DNA from: Myxococcota bacterium
GTDB taxonomy: Bacteria; Myxococcota_A; UBA796; CAJQPC01
Direction: 5' to 3'
DNA length: 44,452 nucleotides
NCBI GenBank assembly: GCA_023150775.1
Contig: JAKLKE010000001.1
Span: 79,388-123,839, forward strand
Shown here one piece after another: positions 8,333 to 15,689 of the stretch. Below the pieces are notes generated by a model that searched no databases, was not told the DNA's origin, and saw nothing but the letters and a program-made list of their open reading frames with translations. A program made the position numbers and the translations under genes. Every line of letters begins with the position of its first letter. The first letter of the stretch is position 1.

Positions 8333-9196
8333 TCAGACCTTGGGGGGCCGCAGCGGGGTCTTGAGGTATGAAACACCGTTCTGGCCCGGCGGAGGCAGAT
8401 GCCCCGCGTCGATGTTCACCTGCACGCTGGGGAAGAGCAGGCGCGGCGCGGCGAGCGTCTTGTCTCGCGCGGTGCGAAAGGTGACGAACTCCTCGGCGGG
8501 GGTGCTCTCCTTGAGCTGCACGTTGCCCGCCTTGGACGCGCCGATGGTCGTCTCATAGGCCAAGGCCCGGCCGCCGGGCTGGTAGTCGTGGCCGACGAAC
8601 ACCCGGGTGCTCTCGGGCAAGGCGTAGAGGCCGTCGTGAACCGAGCGGTAGAGGGTCTCGGCGCTGCCCGCGGGGAAGTCGCAGCGGCCGACACCGTAGT
8701 CGGGCATAAACAGCGCGTCGCCGGTGAACACGGCGTCGTCGATGACATAGCTCAGGCAGGCCGGGGTGTGGCCGGGGGTCGAGATCGCCCGCACGCTGAT
8801 CGTGCCCGCCTGAAGGGTCTCGCCGTCCTGGAGCAGGCGGTCAAACTGCGAGCCGTTCGTGGGGAAGCTGGGATCGAGGTCAAACACGCCCTTAAAGATG
8901 CTCTGCACCTCTTGGATCCGCGCGCCGATGACCACCCCCGCGCCGTGGCGGCGCTTGAGCGTCTGGGAGCCGGAGAGGTGGTCGGCGTGGGCGTGGGTCT
9001 CCAGGATCCAGCGTAGGGTGAGCCCCTCGGCCTTGAGAAACGCCGTCACGGCGTCAACGGACTCCTCCCAGATGCGGCCCGAGGCGGGGTCGAAGTCGAG
9101 GACGGGGTCGATGACCACGGCGTCGTGGCTGGTCAGGTCCCAGACGACGTAGGTGAGGGTGAAGGTGCGGGCGTCATAGAGGGCGTGGACGTTCAT
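8333..9196 (-). CDS. MBL-fold hydrolase, persulfide dioxygenase-like (Blh/ETHE1 type)
   Basis: A 287-residue metallo-beta-lactamase-fold protein. Metal ligands are visible as HxHxDH (His68, His70, Asp72, His73), His143 in TPGHTPAC, Asp160 and His203. The layout and the phrase DPVLDFDP near residue 31 match ETHE1/Blh-type sulfur dioxygenases, which oxidise glutathione or protein persulfide to sulfite with one Fe(II). A rhodanese gene lies directly upstream (44 bp), and that pairing is the classic context for persulfide detoxification. The two are probably one operon transcribed leftward from the 9.6-9.8 kb spacer. The alternative is a glyoxalase-II-like hydrolase, less likely given the partner. 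Confidence 0.87.
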   Translation of the reverse strand: MNVHALYDARTFTLTYVVWDLTSHDAVVIDPVLDFDPASGRIWEESVDAVTAFLKAEGLTLRWILETHAHADHLSGSQTLKRRHGAGVVIGARIQEVQSIFKGVFDLDPSFPTNGSQFDRLLQDGETLQAGTISVRAISTPGHTPACLSYVIDDAVFTGDALFMPDYGVGRCDFPAGSAETLYRSVHDGLYALPESTRVFVGHDYQPGGRALAYETTIGASKAGNVQLKESTPAEEFVTFRTARDKTLAAPRLLFPSVQVNIDAGHLPPPGQNGVSYLKTPLRPPKV

Positions 9197-9240
9197 GAGG
9201 ACACCTCAGCGTGATTGATCATGGGCGGAGACAGGGGGGC

Positions 9241-9621
9241 TCAGGGCCCGAGCAGGCGGGTGAGGCCGCCGACGAGGGGCCGGGCCTCGACCCCGAGGGC
9301 TTGGAGCTGTCGCGCGGCGATGGCGGCGCGGCGGCCAGACTGGCAGACGAGGAGCACGGGCTGGCCGCGGAGGGTCTCGGCGCGGGCGGCGTCGAGGGTG
9401 TGCAGCGGGAGGTTGATCGCCCCGGGGAGATGGCTGCGGTTGAACTCGTCTTCAGTGCGCACGTCGATGACCAAGGCGTCGGGCTCTTGGAGGAGCGCGG
9501 CGCTGTCGGCGTGGGCGGCGGCGAGGCCGGCCTCTTTTTGATGGGACTGAATGCGCCAAATGGCCCACAACGGCAGCCCGACGGTGGCGAAGGACACGAG
9601 GAGGAGGAGCAGGGGGTCCAT
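9241..9621 (-). CDS. Membrane-anchored rhodanese-like sulfurtransferase
   Basis: A 126-residue protein with one N-terminal membrane segment (about 4-23) and a single rhodanese domain (about 40-126). The strand VIDVRTEDEF and the active-site loop VCQSGRRA (Cys93) are intact. Rhodaneses carry sulfane sulfur as a cysteine persulfide and pass it to acceptors. The six-residue active loop fits the single-domain thiosulfate/GlpE-like class. Together with the downstream dioxygenase-like hydrolase it forms a likely sulfide or persulfide oxidation unit. Confidence 0.88.
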   Translation of the reverse strand: MDPLLLLLVSFATVGLPLWAIWRIQSHQKEAGLAAAHADSAALLQEPDALVIDVRTEDEFNRSHLPGAINLPLHTLDAARAETLRGQPVLLVCQSGRRAAIAARQLQALGVEARPLVGGLTRLLGP

Positions 9622-9742
9622 TCAGCGGCCTCGGGAGAGGTGGAACGACAGGATGCACGACGTTTTGCATGAAGCGTGCCAGCGTGGAGATTCGGCAAGA
9701 TTGAGCACGCGGCGGCCCCGGCGCTACGCCGCGAGGAGGCCT

Positions 9743-9772
9743 TGAAACGGAACGTTCTCGTTTCACGTTTCA
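9743..9772. promoter_or_regulatory. Palindromic operator candidate between sulfur genes and Kef antiporter
   Basis: TGAAACG (9743-9749) and CGTTTCA (9759-9765) are perfect inverted repeats, the space between them holds the 8-bp palindrome GAACGTTC (9750-9757), and a second CGTTTCA copy follows at once (9766-9772). The site is centred in the 201-bp divergent spacer, AT-richer than its surroundings. This is typical of a dimeric repressor or activator site serving one or both operons. No regulator gene is adjacent. Confidence 0.5.
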
Positions 9773-9822
9773 GCGGGAAACAGGCCCCCAGACGCCCAGC
9801 GCGTGGGTTAGTCGCGCTCTCA

Positions 9823-11754
9823 ATGCACAGCGCGCACGACTTCCTCGTCAACCTCTCCCTCGTGTTCACCGTGGCCGCGATCGTCACGGTCACCTTCGTG
9901 AAGCTGCGCCTGCCCGCGGTGCTCGGCTACCTGCTGGCGGGGATGCTCGTCGGCCCCCACGTCCCCGTGCCGCTCGTCGCCGACCCCGCCGTGGTCGAGA
10001 CGCTCTCCGAGCTGGGCGTGATCCTGCTGATGTTCTGCATCGGCCTGGAGTTCACGCTCAAACGCTTCATGAAGGTGGCGCCGGTGGGCGGGCTCATCGG
10101 GCTCGCGGAGGTGAGCCTCATGGCCTGGCTGGGCTTTCAGGCCGCCGGGCTTCTGGGCTGGACGACCCCCGAGCGCCTGTTCACCGGGGCCATCGTCGCG
10201 ATCTCGTCCACGAGCATCATCGCCAAGGCCTTTGAGGAGAAGAAGGTCACCGGGCCGTGGCGGGACACCGTGCTCAGCGTGCTCATCGTCGAGGACGTGC
10301 TGGCGATCTTGCTCATGGTGGTGCTCGGCCTCGTCGCCGGAGGCCAGGCCGTCGCCCCGGAGCGCCTGGGCTGGGAGCTGTTTCGCCTCGTCGCCTCCTT
10401 GGGCACCTTGCTCGCCGCTGGGCTCCTCGTCTTGCCCCGGGCGTTTCGCCTCGTGCAGCGCCTCGACCGCCCGGAGACCACGGTGGTCGCCGCCGTGGGC
10501 GTGTGTTTCGCCACCTCACTCATCGCCCAGGAGCTCGGGTACTCCGTCGCTTTGGGCGCGTTTATGGGCGGGGTGATGGTCGCTGAGTCAGGCCACGGCG
10601 AGGCCATCGAGCACGCGATCCGCCCGGTGCGGGACGTGTTCGCGGCCCTGTTTTTTGTCGCCGTCGGGATGTTGATCAACCCCGTGCTCGTGTGGCAGAA
10701 CATCGGCGCGGTCACCCTGCTCACCTTCGTGGTGGTCTTCGGCAAGCTCATCGGCGCGGGCGGGGCGAGCTTCTTCGCGGGCACGGGCCTACGCGGCGCG
10801 GTGCGGGTGGGCATGACCCACACCCAGATCGGCGAGTTCTCGTTCATCATCGCGGGCCTGGGCAAAGCGATGGGCGTGGTGGGTGAGCAGCTTCAGCCCG
10901 TCGCCGTGGCGGTCTCGGTGATCACGGCGTTCACCACGCCGATCGCCATCGGCAACGCCGACCGCTTCGCCACCTGGATCGACCACCGCCTGCCGCCGTC
11001 GCTGCAGCAGCTCAGCTCGGTGTACACGGCCTGGGTGGAGCAGCTCCGCGCCGCGCCGCGCACCGAGCGGAGCGGCTGGCGGCGCACCTTGTCGCTCTTG
11101 GCCTTAGACACCATCGCGCTCATCGCGCTCATCGTCGGGCACAGCGTCGTGGGGCCGATCTTAGAGGCCCAGCTCGTCGAGCTCTCCCACATCGACGCCC
11201 ATGTGGCGAGCTGGGGCATCATGCTCACGGCGCTGATCGTCGCCGCGCCCCTGCTCTTGGGCGTCGTGCAGCTCAGCGCCGCCTTGGGGGAGCAGCTCGT
11301 CGCGCCGCTCACGCCGTCCGAGGGCGCGCGGGCGCCGGGGCTGTTTGTGGCCTTGGGCCTGCTCGTGCGGGTGGCCTTGCTCGGCCTCGTCGGCCTGATC
11401 GTGCTCGTCTTCACCTTGCCGTTCTTGCCGCCGCTCTCGGCCTTGTTCTCCTTGGGGCTGCTCCAAGGCCTGCTCGTGCTGCTCTTGTTGCGGCGCACCG
11501 GCATGAAGGGCGGGCAGCTCGTCTCCGGCGCACGGTTTGTCGCCGAGGCCCTGCTTCAAGGCGCACACTCCGGCCGCGACCAAGACGACACGGCCCACGG
11601 CCACGGCCACGCCGAGCCCATGCTGCAGAACGAACAAGTGCGCCTCAAACCGAACGATCACGCCGTCGGCACCTTGGTGCTCGTGGGGGAGCGCGCGGCC
11701 CTCGCGGCGGCGACGGCCTTGCTGCGGGCGGGGCCGGAGGAGACGGAGGGCTAG
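9823..11754 (+). CDS. Kef-type monovalent cation:proton antiporter (CPA2 family)
   Basis: The frame is open from 9676, but the ATG at 9823 places the first membrane helix at the N-terminus as expected for the family, giving 643 residues. About 12 membrane segments occupy residues 5-390, with CPA2 phrases such as GYLLAGMLVGP, LGVILLMFCIGLEF and the helix-break region SSTSIIAKAFEEK. Further hydrophobic segments at about 430-555 extend the usual core. There is no TrkA-N (Rossmann) domain; the last 40 residues resemble a remnant of a TrkA-C strand set, and a His/Gly-rich patch (HGHGHAEP) precedes it. It probably exchanges K+ or Na+ for protons. Its TAG stop lies inside the 14-bp repeat bounding the DUF3800 islet. 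Confidence 0.9.
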   Translation: MHSAHDFLVNLSLVFTVAAIVTVTFVKLRLPAVLGYLLAGMLVGPHVPVPLVADPAVVETLSELGVILLMFCIGLEFTLKRFMKVAPVGGLIGLAEVSLMAWLGFQAAGLLGWTTPERLFTGAIVAISSTSIIAKAFEEKKVTGPWRDTVLSVLIVEDVLAILLMVVLGLVAGGQAVAPERLGWELFRLVASLGTLLAAGLLVLPRAFRLVQRLDRPETTVVAAVGVCFATSLIAQELGYSVALGAFMGGVMVAESGHGEAIEHAIRPVRDVFAALFFVAVGMLINPVLVWQNIGAVTLLTFVVVFGKLIGAGGASFFAGTGLRGAVRVGMTHTQIGEFSFIIAGLGKAMGVVGEQLQPVAVAVSVITAFTTPIAIGNADRFATWIDHRLPPSLQQLSSVYTAWVEQLRAAPRTERSGWRRTLSLLALDTIALIALIVGHSVVGPILEAQLVELSHIDAHVASWGIMLTALIVAAPLLLGVVQLSAALGEQLVAPLTPSEGARAPGLFVALGLLVRVALLGLVGLIVLVFTLPFLPPLSALFSLGLLQGLLVLLLLRRTGMKGGQLVSGARFVAEALLQGAHSGRDQDDTAHGHGHAEPMLQNEQVRLKPNDHAVGTLVLVGERAALAAATALLRAGPEETEG

Positions 11755-11765
11755 ACGCCTCGCGC
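11752..11765. repeat. 14-bp direct repeat, left copy (islet boundary)
   Basis: TAGACGCCTCGCGC occurs here and again, identically, at 12737-12750. This copy begins with the stop codon of the Kef antiporter. The flanking bases differ on both sides (C/T before, T/G after), so the identity is exactly 14 bp. Between the two copies base composition drops and one DUF3800 gene is found. Confidence 0.85.
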
Positions 11766-11767
11766 TC

Positions 11768-11797
11768 AAAAAAATGGGGCCGCCATGTGGCGACCCC
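11768..11797 (-). terminator. Intrinsic terminator of the DUF3800 gene
   Basis: Read on the minus strand, GGGGTCGCCA and TGGCGGCCCC form a 10-bp stem with one mismatch around CA, followed by seven T after one base. This is a textbook Rho-independent terminator, rare elsewhere in the window. It lies about 135 bp past the DUF3800 stop and two bases inside the left direct repeat, so the islet carries its own transcription end. Confidence 0.75.
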
Positions 11798-11802
11798 AGG
11801 GT

Positions 11803-11858
11803 TGTGCCGAAACATCCCCTGCATTCGGCCAGAAGCCTACTAGGGAAAACTCGGCACA
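11803..11858. other. Potential structured RNA in the 3' region of the DUF3800 transcript
   Basis: TGTGCCGA (11803-11810) pairs perfectly with TCGGCACA (11851-11858), enclosing CCCT/AGGG (11817-11820 with 11842-11845) and a short GGC/GCC stem. A competing stem, GCCGAA with TTCGGC (11806-11811, 11824-11829), uses the same bases. The stretch lies between the DUF3800 stop and its terminator. It could be a 3'-UTR structure, a small RNA, or a recombination-end hairpin of the islet. Confidence 0.35.
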
Positions 11859-11859
11859 T

Positions 11860-11868
11860 TGTTATAAT
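11860..11868 (+). promoter_or_regulatory. Extended -10 promoter element facing into the DUF3800 gene
   Basis: TGTTATAAT is a perfect extended -10 (TG, one base, TATAAT) on the plus strand, with no recognisable -35. A transcript from it would run antisense to the 3' end of the DUF3800 gene. It may equally be chance in AT-richer DNA. Confidence 0.3.
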
Positions 11869-11933
11869 ACTTGGCTCCATAAGGGTTGTCAAACCAAGCG
11901 CATGCTCAAAGGGGTCCTATCGTCCGAGCAGCG

Positions 11934-12632
11934 CTAAAATAGCCTCACAACGCTGTCCACCAAGTAGCCATCTACATCCACACCGTTCGGCTCGATGTAT
12001 CTGAGCCTGTCGATCGCGCGCCGAAGGTCCACTAAATGCTCAGCACCTTCAAGCGATCGTCGGTATCCACTCGCGATGAGGTCACAGACTTGCAGCGCCG
12101 AGAGAGAAGCCGAGCTGCCGTAAGTCACACCTCCAACCAGCTTGGTGAGCTGTCTGCTCGCGACCATGCTCTGCACACACTCCGAGATGTGGTGATCGAG
12201 TTGGTGGGTAGACCAATCGGAGATCACCATGCCCGATGTGCCCTGCGACTCCAATTCAGCCAAGTATTTGAGCAAGAGGCGCTGCACCATCAGCGGGACC
12301 AATGTTGACTCAGCGGGAGTGCTCACCGCCTTAGACTTCTCCAAATAAACCACATAGGTATGACATTGATTCCGGCGAAGAATGTCGAGAAGCTCGAGAC
12401 ATAGTTCCCGACGACTTCGGCGACTCCATGCGTTCTCAGGAAGAAAGTCAATGCTCTTTACTTCCCATTCGTGGGGACCACGCTTCGGAAAGTAGCGTGA
12501 CTTCGCACCGGAAATCTGGCGGCAAAGCGTGTGCCATCTGGAGAGATCGACACTAAACCCACCCAAGACCGCGAAGGTTGTAGAGTCGTTGGGATGCACC
12601 TTGCCCGAGTCATCTAGATACAACGCACGCAT
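11934..12632 (-). CDS. DUF3800 domain protein
   Basis: This 232-residue protein shows the DUF3800 pattern: an N-terminal strand YLDDSG (Asp7, Asp8, Ser9), a Glu-x-Lys pair (Glu57, Lys59), an acidic residue after a hydrophobic strand (VISDW, Asp139) and the late motif LQVCDLIASGYRR (Asp184). Spaced acidic residues of this kind resemble metal-dependent nuclease folds, but no activity is established for this protein. DUF3800 genes are commonly found in mobile or accessory DNA. The ATG at 12632 has GGGAG nearby; a short inverted repeat sits just upstream. Its base composition is lower in G+C than every neighbour, and it is the only gene between the 14-bp repeats. Confidence 0.85.
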   Translation of the reverse strand: MRALYLDDSGKVHPNDSTTFAVLGGFSVDLSRWHTLCRQISGAKSRYFPKRGPHEWEVKSIDFLPENAWSRRSRRELCLELLDILRRNQCHTYVVYLEKSKAVSTPAESTLVPLMVQRLLLKYLAELESQGTSGMVISDWSTHQLDHHISECVQSMVASRQLTKLVGGVTYGSSASLSALQVCDLIASGYRRSLEGAEHLVDLRRAIDRLRYIEPNGVDVDGYLVDSVVRLF

Positions 12633-12641
12633 AATAGTCTC

Positions 12642-12655
12642 CCACGATTACGTGG
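12642..12655. promoter_or_regulatory. Short inverted repeat beside the DUF3800 ribosome-binding site
   Basis: CCACG and CGTGG pair perfectly around ATTA, directly upstream of the GGGAG Shine-Dalgarno of the gene starting at 12632. A hairpin or bound protein here could limit translation or transcription, as in autoregulated genes. Confidence 0.3.
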
Positions 12656-12735
12656 CGGATTAACCAACTATCGGCGAATGTTCCACATGCAAATTTACGA
12701 GGTGCATATCCACCAAGTCGCGCCGCCCCAACGCC

Positions 12736-13404
12736 TTAGACGCCTCGCGCGTCCGGCGGCCAGATGATCTTGTGGAGCTGGACCTGCACCCGGGCGGGCA
12801 GGCGCTCGGCGAGGGTCCAGTCCACGAGGTCTTCGGGGCGCACGGCGCCGAAGACGGGGGAGAGCAGCAGCTCTCCGGCGCGCTCGTTCAGGCGGTGCTC
12901 ACGGATGACCTGGGCCGCCCAGTCGAAGTCGGCCCGGGAGGCGAGCACAAACTTCACCTCGTCTTTGGGCTTGAGCAGGGGGACGTTGGACCACAGGTTT
13001 TTGGCCGCCTCGCCGGAGCCCGGGGGCTTGAGGTCCAGGATGATGTGAACGGCCTCGGGCACTCGCTCGATGGAGATGGAGCCCGAGGTCTCCAAGAGCA
13101 CCTGATGCCCGGCGGCGATGAGGCGCTCCATGAGCGGGATGGCCTGGCGCTGGGCGAGGGGCTCGCCGCCGGTCACCTCGACCAGGCGCACCCCCAAGGC
13201 GCTGACCTCGGCCACGACCTCGTCGATCGCCCGGTGGGCGCCGCCCTTGAAGGTGAAGGTGGAGTCGCACCACACGCAGCGCAGGTTGCAGCCCGCGAGG
13301 CGCACGAAGGTGCAGGGCAAGCCGACGAAGCTCGACTCGCCCTGAACGGAGGTGTAGACCTCGATGACGCGCAGGCGCTCATCAAGGGGGATCGTCGTGG
13401 TCAT
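12736..13404 (-). CDS. queE: 7-carboxy-7-deazaguanine synthase (radical SAM)
   Basis: The frame is open upstream, but the ATG at 13404 gives the usual QueE length, 222 residues. The N-terminus has the family phrase TSVQGES, then the variant radical-SAM cluster motif CX3CX2C (Cys39, Cys43, Cys46), then TGGEPL. QueE converts carboxy-tetrahydropterin to 7-carboxy-7-deazaguanine, a precursor of queuosine and of 7-deazaguanine DNA modifications. No queC, queD or queF is nearby, so the context does not say which pathway it serves. Its last codons lie within the right copy of the 14-bp repeat, which gives it a TAA stop; without the islet it would end in TAG. Confidence 0.93.
   Translation of the reverse strand: MTTTIPLDERLRVIEVYTSVQGESSFVGLPCTFVRLAGCNLRCVWCDSTFTFKGGAHRAIDEVVAEVSALGVRLVEVTGGEPLAQRQAIPLMERLIAAGHQVLLETSGSISIERVPEAVHIILDLKPPGSGEAAKNLWSNVPLLKPKDEVKFVLASRADFDWAAQVIREHRLNERAGELLLSPVFGAVRPEDLVDWTLAERLPARVQVQLHKIIWPPDARGV
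12737..12750. repeat. 14-bp direct repeat, right copy (islet boundary)
   Basis: Identical to 11752-11765 (TAGACGCCTCGCGC). Here it encodes, on the minus strand, the last four codons of queE and most of its stop. G+C content rises sharply to the right of it. Confidence 0.85.
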
Positions 13405-13444
13405 GGCCCGGATATAAGGCGTCCAATCCACGACGGCGAGCCTG

Positions 13445-14395
13445 ATGCCCCACCCTCCCCCACCCTCCTCGGACGGCCTCTTGGGCCTCGTCGGCGCCAC
13501 GCCGCTGGTCGAGCTCACCCGGGTGTCGCCGCGACCGGGCCGCCTACGTTTTTTCGCCAAGCTCGAAGGCCAGAACCCCTCGGGCAGCATCAAGGATCGT
13601 ATCGCCCTGGCGATGGTCCTCGACGCCGAGCGCCGGGGGCTCATCGGCCCCGGCAGCACGCTCATCGAGGCGAGCACGGGCAACACCGCCATCGCCTTGG
13701 CCATGGTCGCCCGGCGCCGGGGCTATCACCTCAAGGTCGTCGTGCCTGAAGGGGTGGTGCCGTCCATCGCCGACGTGCTCTCCTTGTACGGCGTGGAGCT
13801 GTGCTGGGTGAAGCCCAAGGCGGGCATGGTCGGCGCCATCGAGGCCGCCAGCGAGATGTCCGCCCGAGGCGAAGGCCACGCTCTGCGCCAGTTCGACAAC
13901 CCCGTGAACGTGTTGACCCACATGAACACGACCGGCGCGGAGATCGCCGCCGCGCTGCCTCGGGTGGACGTGTTCGTCGCCGGGATCGGCACCGGGGGCA
14001 CGCTCATGGGGGTGAGCCGCCGCCTACGCGAACAAAACCCGGCGCTGCGGGTGATCGGCGTCGAGCCGCGCATGGGCGAGCGCCTGCAGGGCCTCCGCAG
14101 CCTCAACGAGGGTTACCACCCTCCCCTCTTGGACCTCGACGCCTTGAGCGCGCGCTACCTCGTCGGCAGCGACACCGCGCTCAACATGATGCGCCGGGTG
14201 GTGCGGGAGGAGGGCGTGATGGCCGGGGTCTCCTGCGGCGCCGTGCTGCACGCCGCGCTCCAGGCCACCAAAGACCTGGAGGAGGGCGTGGTCGTCTGCA
14301 TGTTCAGCGACGGCGGCTGGAAGTACCTGCCCGCGCGGCCCTGGGAGGCCGCGGCGACCCACGACCCCAACCTCGACGAGACCCACTGGTGGTGA
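13445..14395 (+). CDS. cysM: Cysteine synthase (PLP-dependent beta-substituting enzyme), CysM-like
   Basis: A 316-residue fold-type II PLP enzyme. The PLP lysine is Lys50 in NPSGSIKDR, the substrate loop is EASTGNTA (about 75-82), and the phosphate-binding loop is GIGTGGT (about 181-186). These are the signatures of O-acetylserine (or O-phosphoserine) sulfhydrylase, which makes cysteine from an activated serine and sulfide or thiosulfate. The variant SIKDR and the overall form are closer to CysM than CysK, but the sulfur donor cannot be decided from sequence alone. The last 20 residues (PARPWEAAATHD...) are an extension. It is divergent from queE across 40 bp. Confidence 0.9.
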   Translation: MPHPPPPSSDGLLGLVGATPLVELTRVSPRPGRLRFFAKLEGQNPSGSIKDRIALAMVLDAERRGLIGPGSTLIEASTGNTAIALAMVARRRGYHLKVVVPEGVVPSIADVLSLYGVELCWVKPKAGMVGAIEAASEMSARGEGHALRQFDNPVNVLTHMNTTGAEIAAALPRVDVFVAGIGTGGTLMGVSRRLREQNPALRVIGVEPRMGERLQGLRSLNEGYHPPLLDLDALSARYLVGSDTALNMMRRVVREEGVMAGVSCGAVLHAALQATKDLEEGVVVCMFSDGGWKYLPARPWEAAATHDPNLDETHWW

Positions 14396-14418
14396 GCCCG
14401 GTCTAGGCCGCGCTCAGA

Positions 14419-15606
14419 CTAGGCCTCGCCTTCGGGGCCGCCCGCCAAGCTCGGCACCCAGGTGTCGCGCAGGTGCCCACGCCCGAGGATGACCTGGGCG
14501 ATGGGGTGCCGGTGGTGCAGGTCGAGCAGGCGGCTGAGCAGATCTTCGATGGCCAAGAAGCTCGCCCGGCCCAGATCGACGTCGTAGACGACGCCTTTGC
14601 CGCCACGGCAGGGCTGAGGGTCGGAGATGTAATGAACGCGGCCGCCGTCCCGGGTGCCGAAGCGCCCGTTGAAGCCGCTCTCGTACCAGGCGCCGATCAC
14701 CGGATCGAGCTGGGCCACGGCGTCGCCGGACTCAAAGAGCACCTGAATCGGGAGCTGATCCCAGGGGCACTGGGAGCTGATGTACAGCTCAAAGGCGCGC
14801 TCGCCGGTGTTGAACAGCACGACCGCACGGGCCAGGGGCTCTAAGCCCGCCACGGCGACGACCATGGGCTGATCCCCGACCTGACCGGCCTGGCCCGTCG
14901 AAGGATCCACCAGGTCCACACGCACCCCGGCGTAGGGGCGCGCGCCGTCGGGGATGGACGGGACGAGGCGGCCGTCTGGGGCGCGGCGCATCCGGGCGCA
15001 CTCCGACATCCAGCCCTTCTCTTCCATCTCTTTGACGGTCTCGTCGAAGAACTCGACGTAGCTGTCGCGGTGGGCGACGAGCAGGTCGCGGGGCTCGCGG
15101 CCCTCGCTGCCGTCAGCCATGGCCTTCACGGCGCGGGCGAGCTCTCCGGCGGCCTCGATGAAGGTGTCCTCGTCGCGGTCTTCGTTGATGTAGGTCGCCA
15201 GCTCGGCCAAGGCCTCGTCGATGCGACCGCAGGCCATGAGCAGGTGCGCGCGGGAGGCCCGGGCCCGGGGGGTGCCGTCGTCGAGCTCTAAGGCGTCGTC
15301 GTAGGCCTTGAGCGCCCGGGCGGGCTCGTCCATGTCTTCGCTGGCGGCGGCGACGCCGAGCTGCACCTGCACCAGAAACTCTGGCGGGGCGCCGGCCTTC
15401 CAGCCCATCTCTAAGGCCTGCTCCAAGAGCGGCCGGGCGCGACCGGGCTCACCGAGCTGCAAGAGCACGACGGCCATCGCCTGATGAAGATCGGCGCGGG
15501 GCTCACCGGCGGCCTCCATCGCGGCGACGAGGTGGTCACGGGCCTTGCGGGGATCCCCGCCGTGCAGGGCCTGCATCGCCTGCTGAATCAGCTCCTCGAC
15601 GGTCAT
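14419..15606 (-). CDS. TPR-repeat protein with unrecognised C-terminal domain
   Basis: The upstream frame is open to 15795 but runs into the divergent thyX gene. The ATG at 15606, starting MTVEELIQQAMQ, gives 395 residues. Residues 1-150 are tetratricopeptide-like helix pairs (for example ALKAYDDALELDDGTPRARASRAHLLM). From about 200 onward the sequence becomes a beta-rich region with phrases such as CPWDQLPIQVLFESGD and QPCRGGKGVVYDVDLGRASF. There is no signal peptide. TPRs suggest protein-protein interaction; the C-terminal domain is not recognised. It converges on the cysteine synthase (23 bp). Confidence 0.75.
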   Translation of the reverse strand: MTVEELIQQAMQALHGGDPRKARDHLVAAMEAAGEPRADLHQAMAVVLLQLGEPGRARPLLEQALEMGWKAGAPPEFLVQVQLGVAAASEDMDEPARALKAYDDALELDDGTPRARASRAHLLMACGRIDEALAELATYINEDRDEDTFIEAAGELARAVKAMADGSEGREPRDLLVAHRDSYVEFFDETVKEMEEKGWMSECARMRRAPDGRLVPSIPDGARPYAGVRVDLVDPSTGQAGQVGDQPMVVAVAGLEPLARAVVLFNTGERAFELYISSQCPWDQLPIQVLFESGDAVAQLDPVIGAWYESGFNGRFGTRDGGRVHYISDPQPCRGGKGVVYDVDLGRASFLAIEDLLSRLLDLHHRHPIAQVILGRGHLRDTWVPSLAGGPEGEA

Positions 15607-15689
15607 GGGCTCGATGCTCCTAGATGGGGTGCGTCTGATGCGCTGAGAGAATATCATCCCCGGTTCACGAATCACCGCCCGAGGCGAAC

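Larger units (their letters stand above)
11766..12736. mobile_element. Putative single-gene insertion (DUF3800 islet) with 14-bp flanking repeats
   Basis: This 971-bp segment is AT-richer than the window: two 60-base lines inside it contain 31 and 28 G+C, against 46 in a line just outside. It holds one leftward DUF3800 gene with its own RBS, a structured 3' region and an intrinsic terminator. It is bounded by identical 14-bp direct repeats. Joining the flanks across one copy gives GGCTAGACG, in which the Kef stop and the queE stop would overlap as CTAG on opposite strands, a normal compact convergent junction. No transposase, recombinase or convincing terminal inverted repeats are present, so it would be non-autonomous or the remnant of a larger element. 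Insertion is inferred, not proven. Confidence 0.6.

Noticed and set aside
11766-12736. Classic insertion sequence
   Set aside because: No transposase frame, and the two inner ends do not show convincing terminal inverted repeats when one is reverse-complemented and compared with the other.
11752-12750. Integron gene cassette as explanation for the DUF3800 islet
   Set aside because: CTTAGAC resembles the GTTRRRY core, but neither boundary has the G, there is no paired inverse core nor imperfect attC palindrome, and the flanking repeat is 14 rather than 7 bp. No integrase is seen.
12736-13404. A 7-deazaguanine DNA-modification (Dpd-type) island around queE
   Set aside because: No dpd genes, queC/D or transposition genes accompany it, so queE alone supports only preQ0-precursor synthesis.
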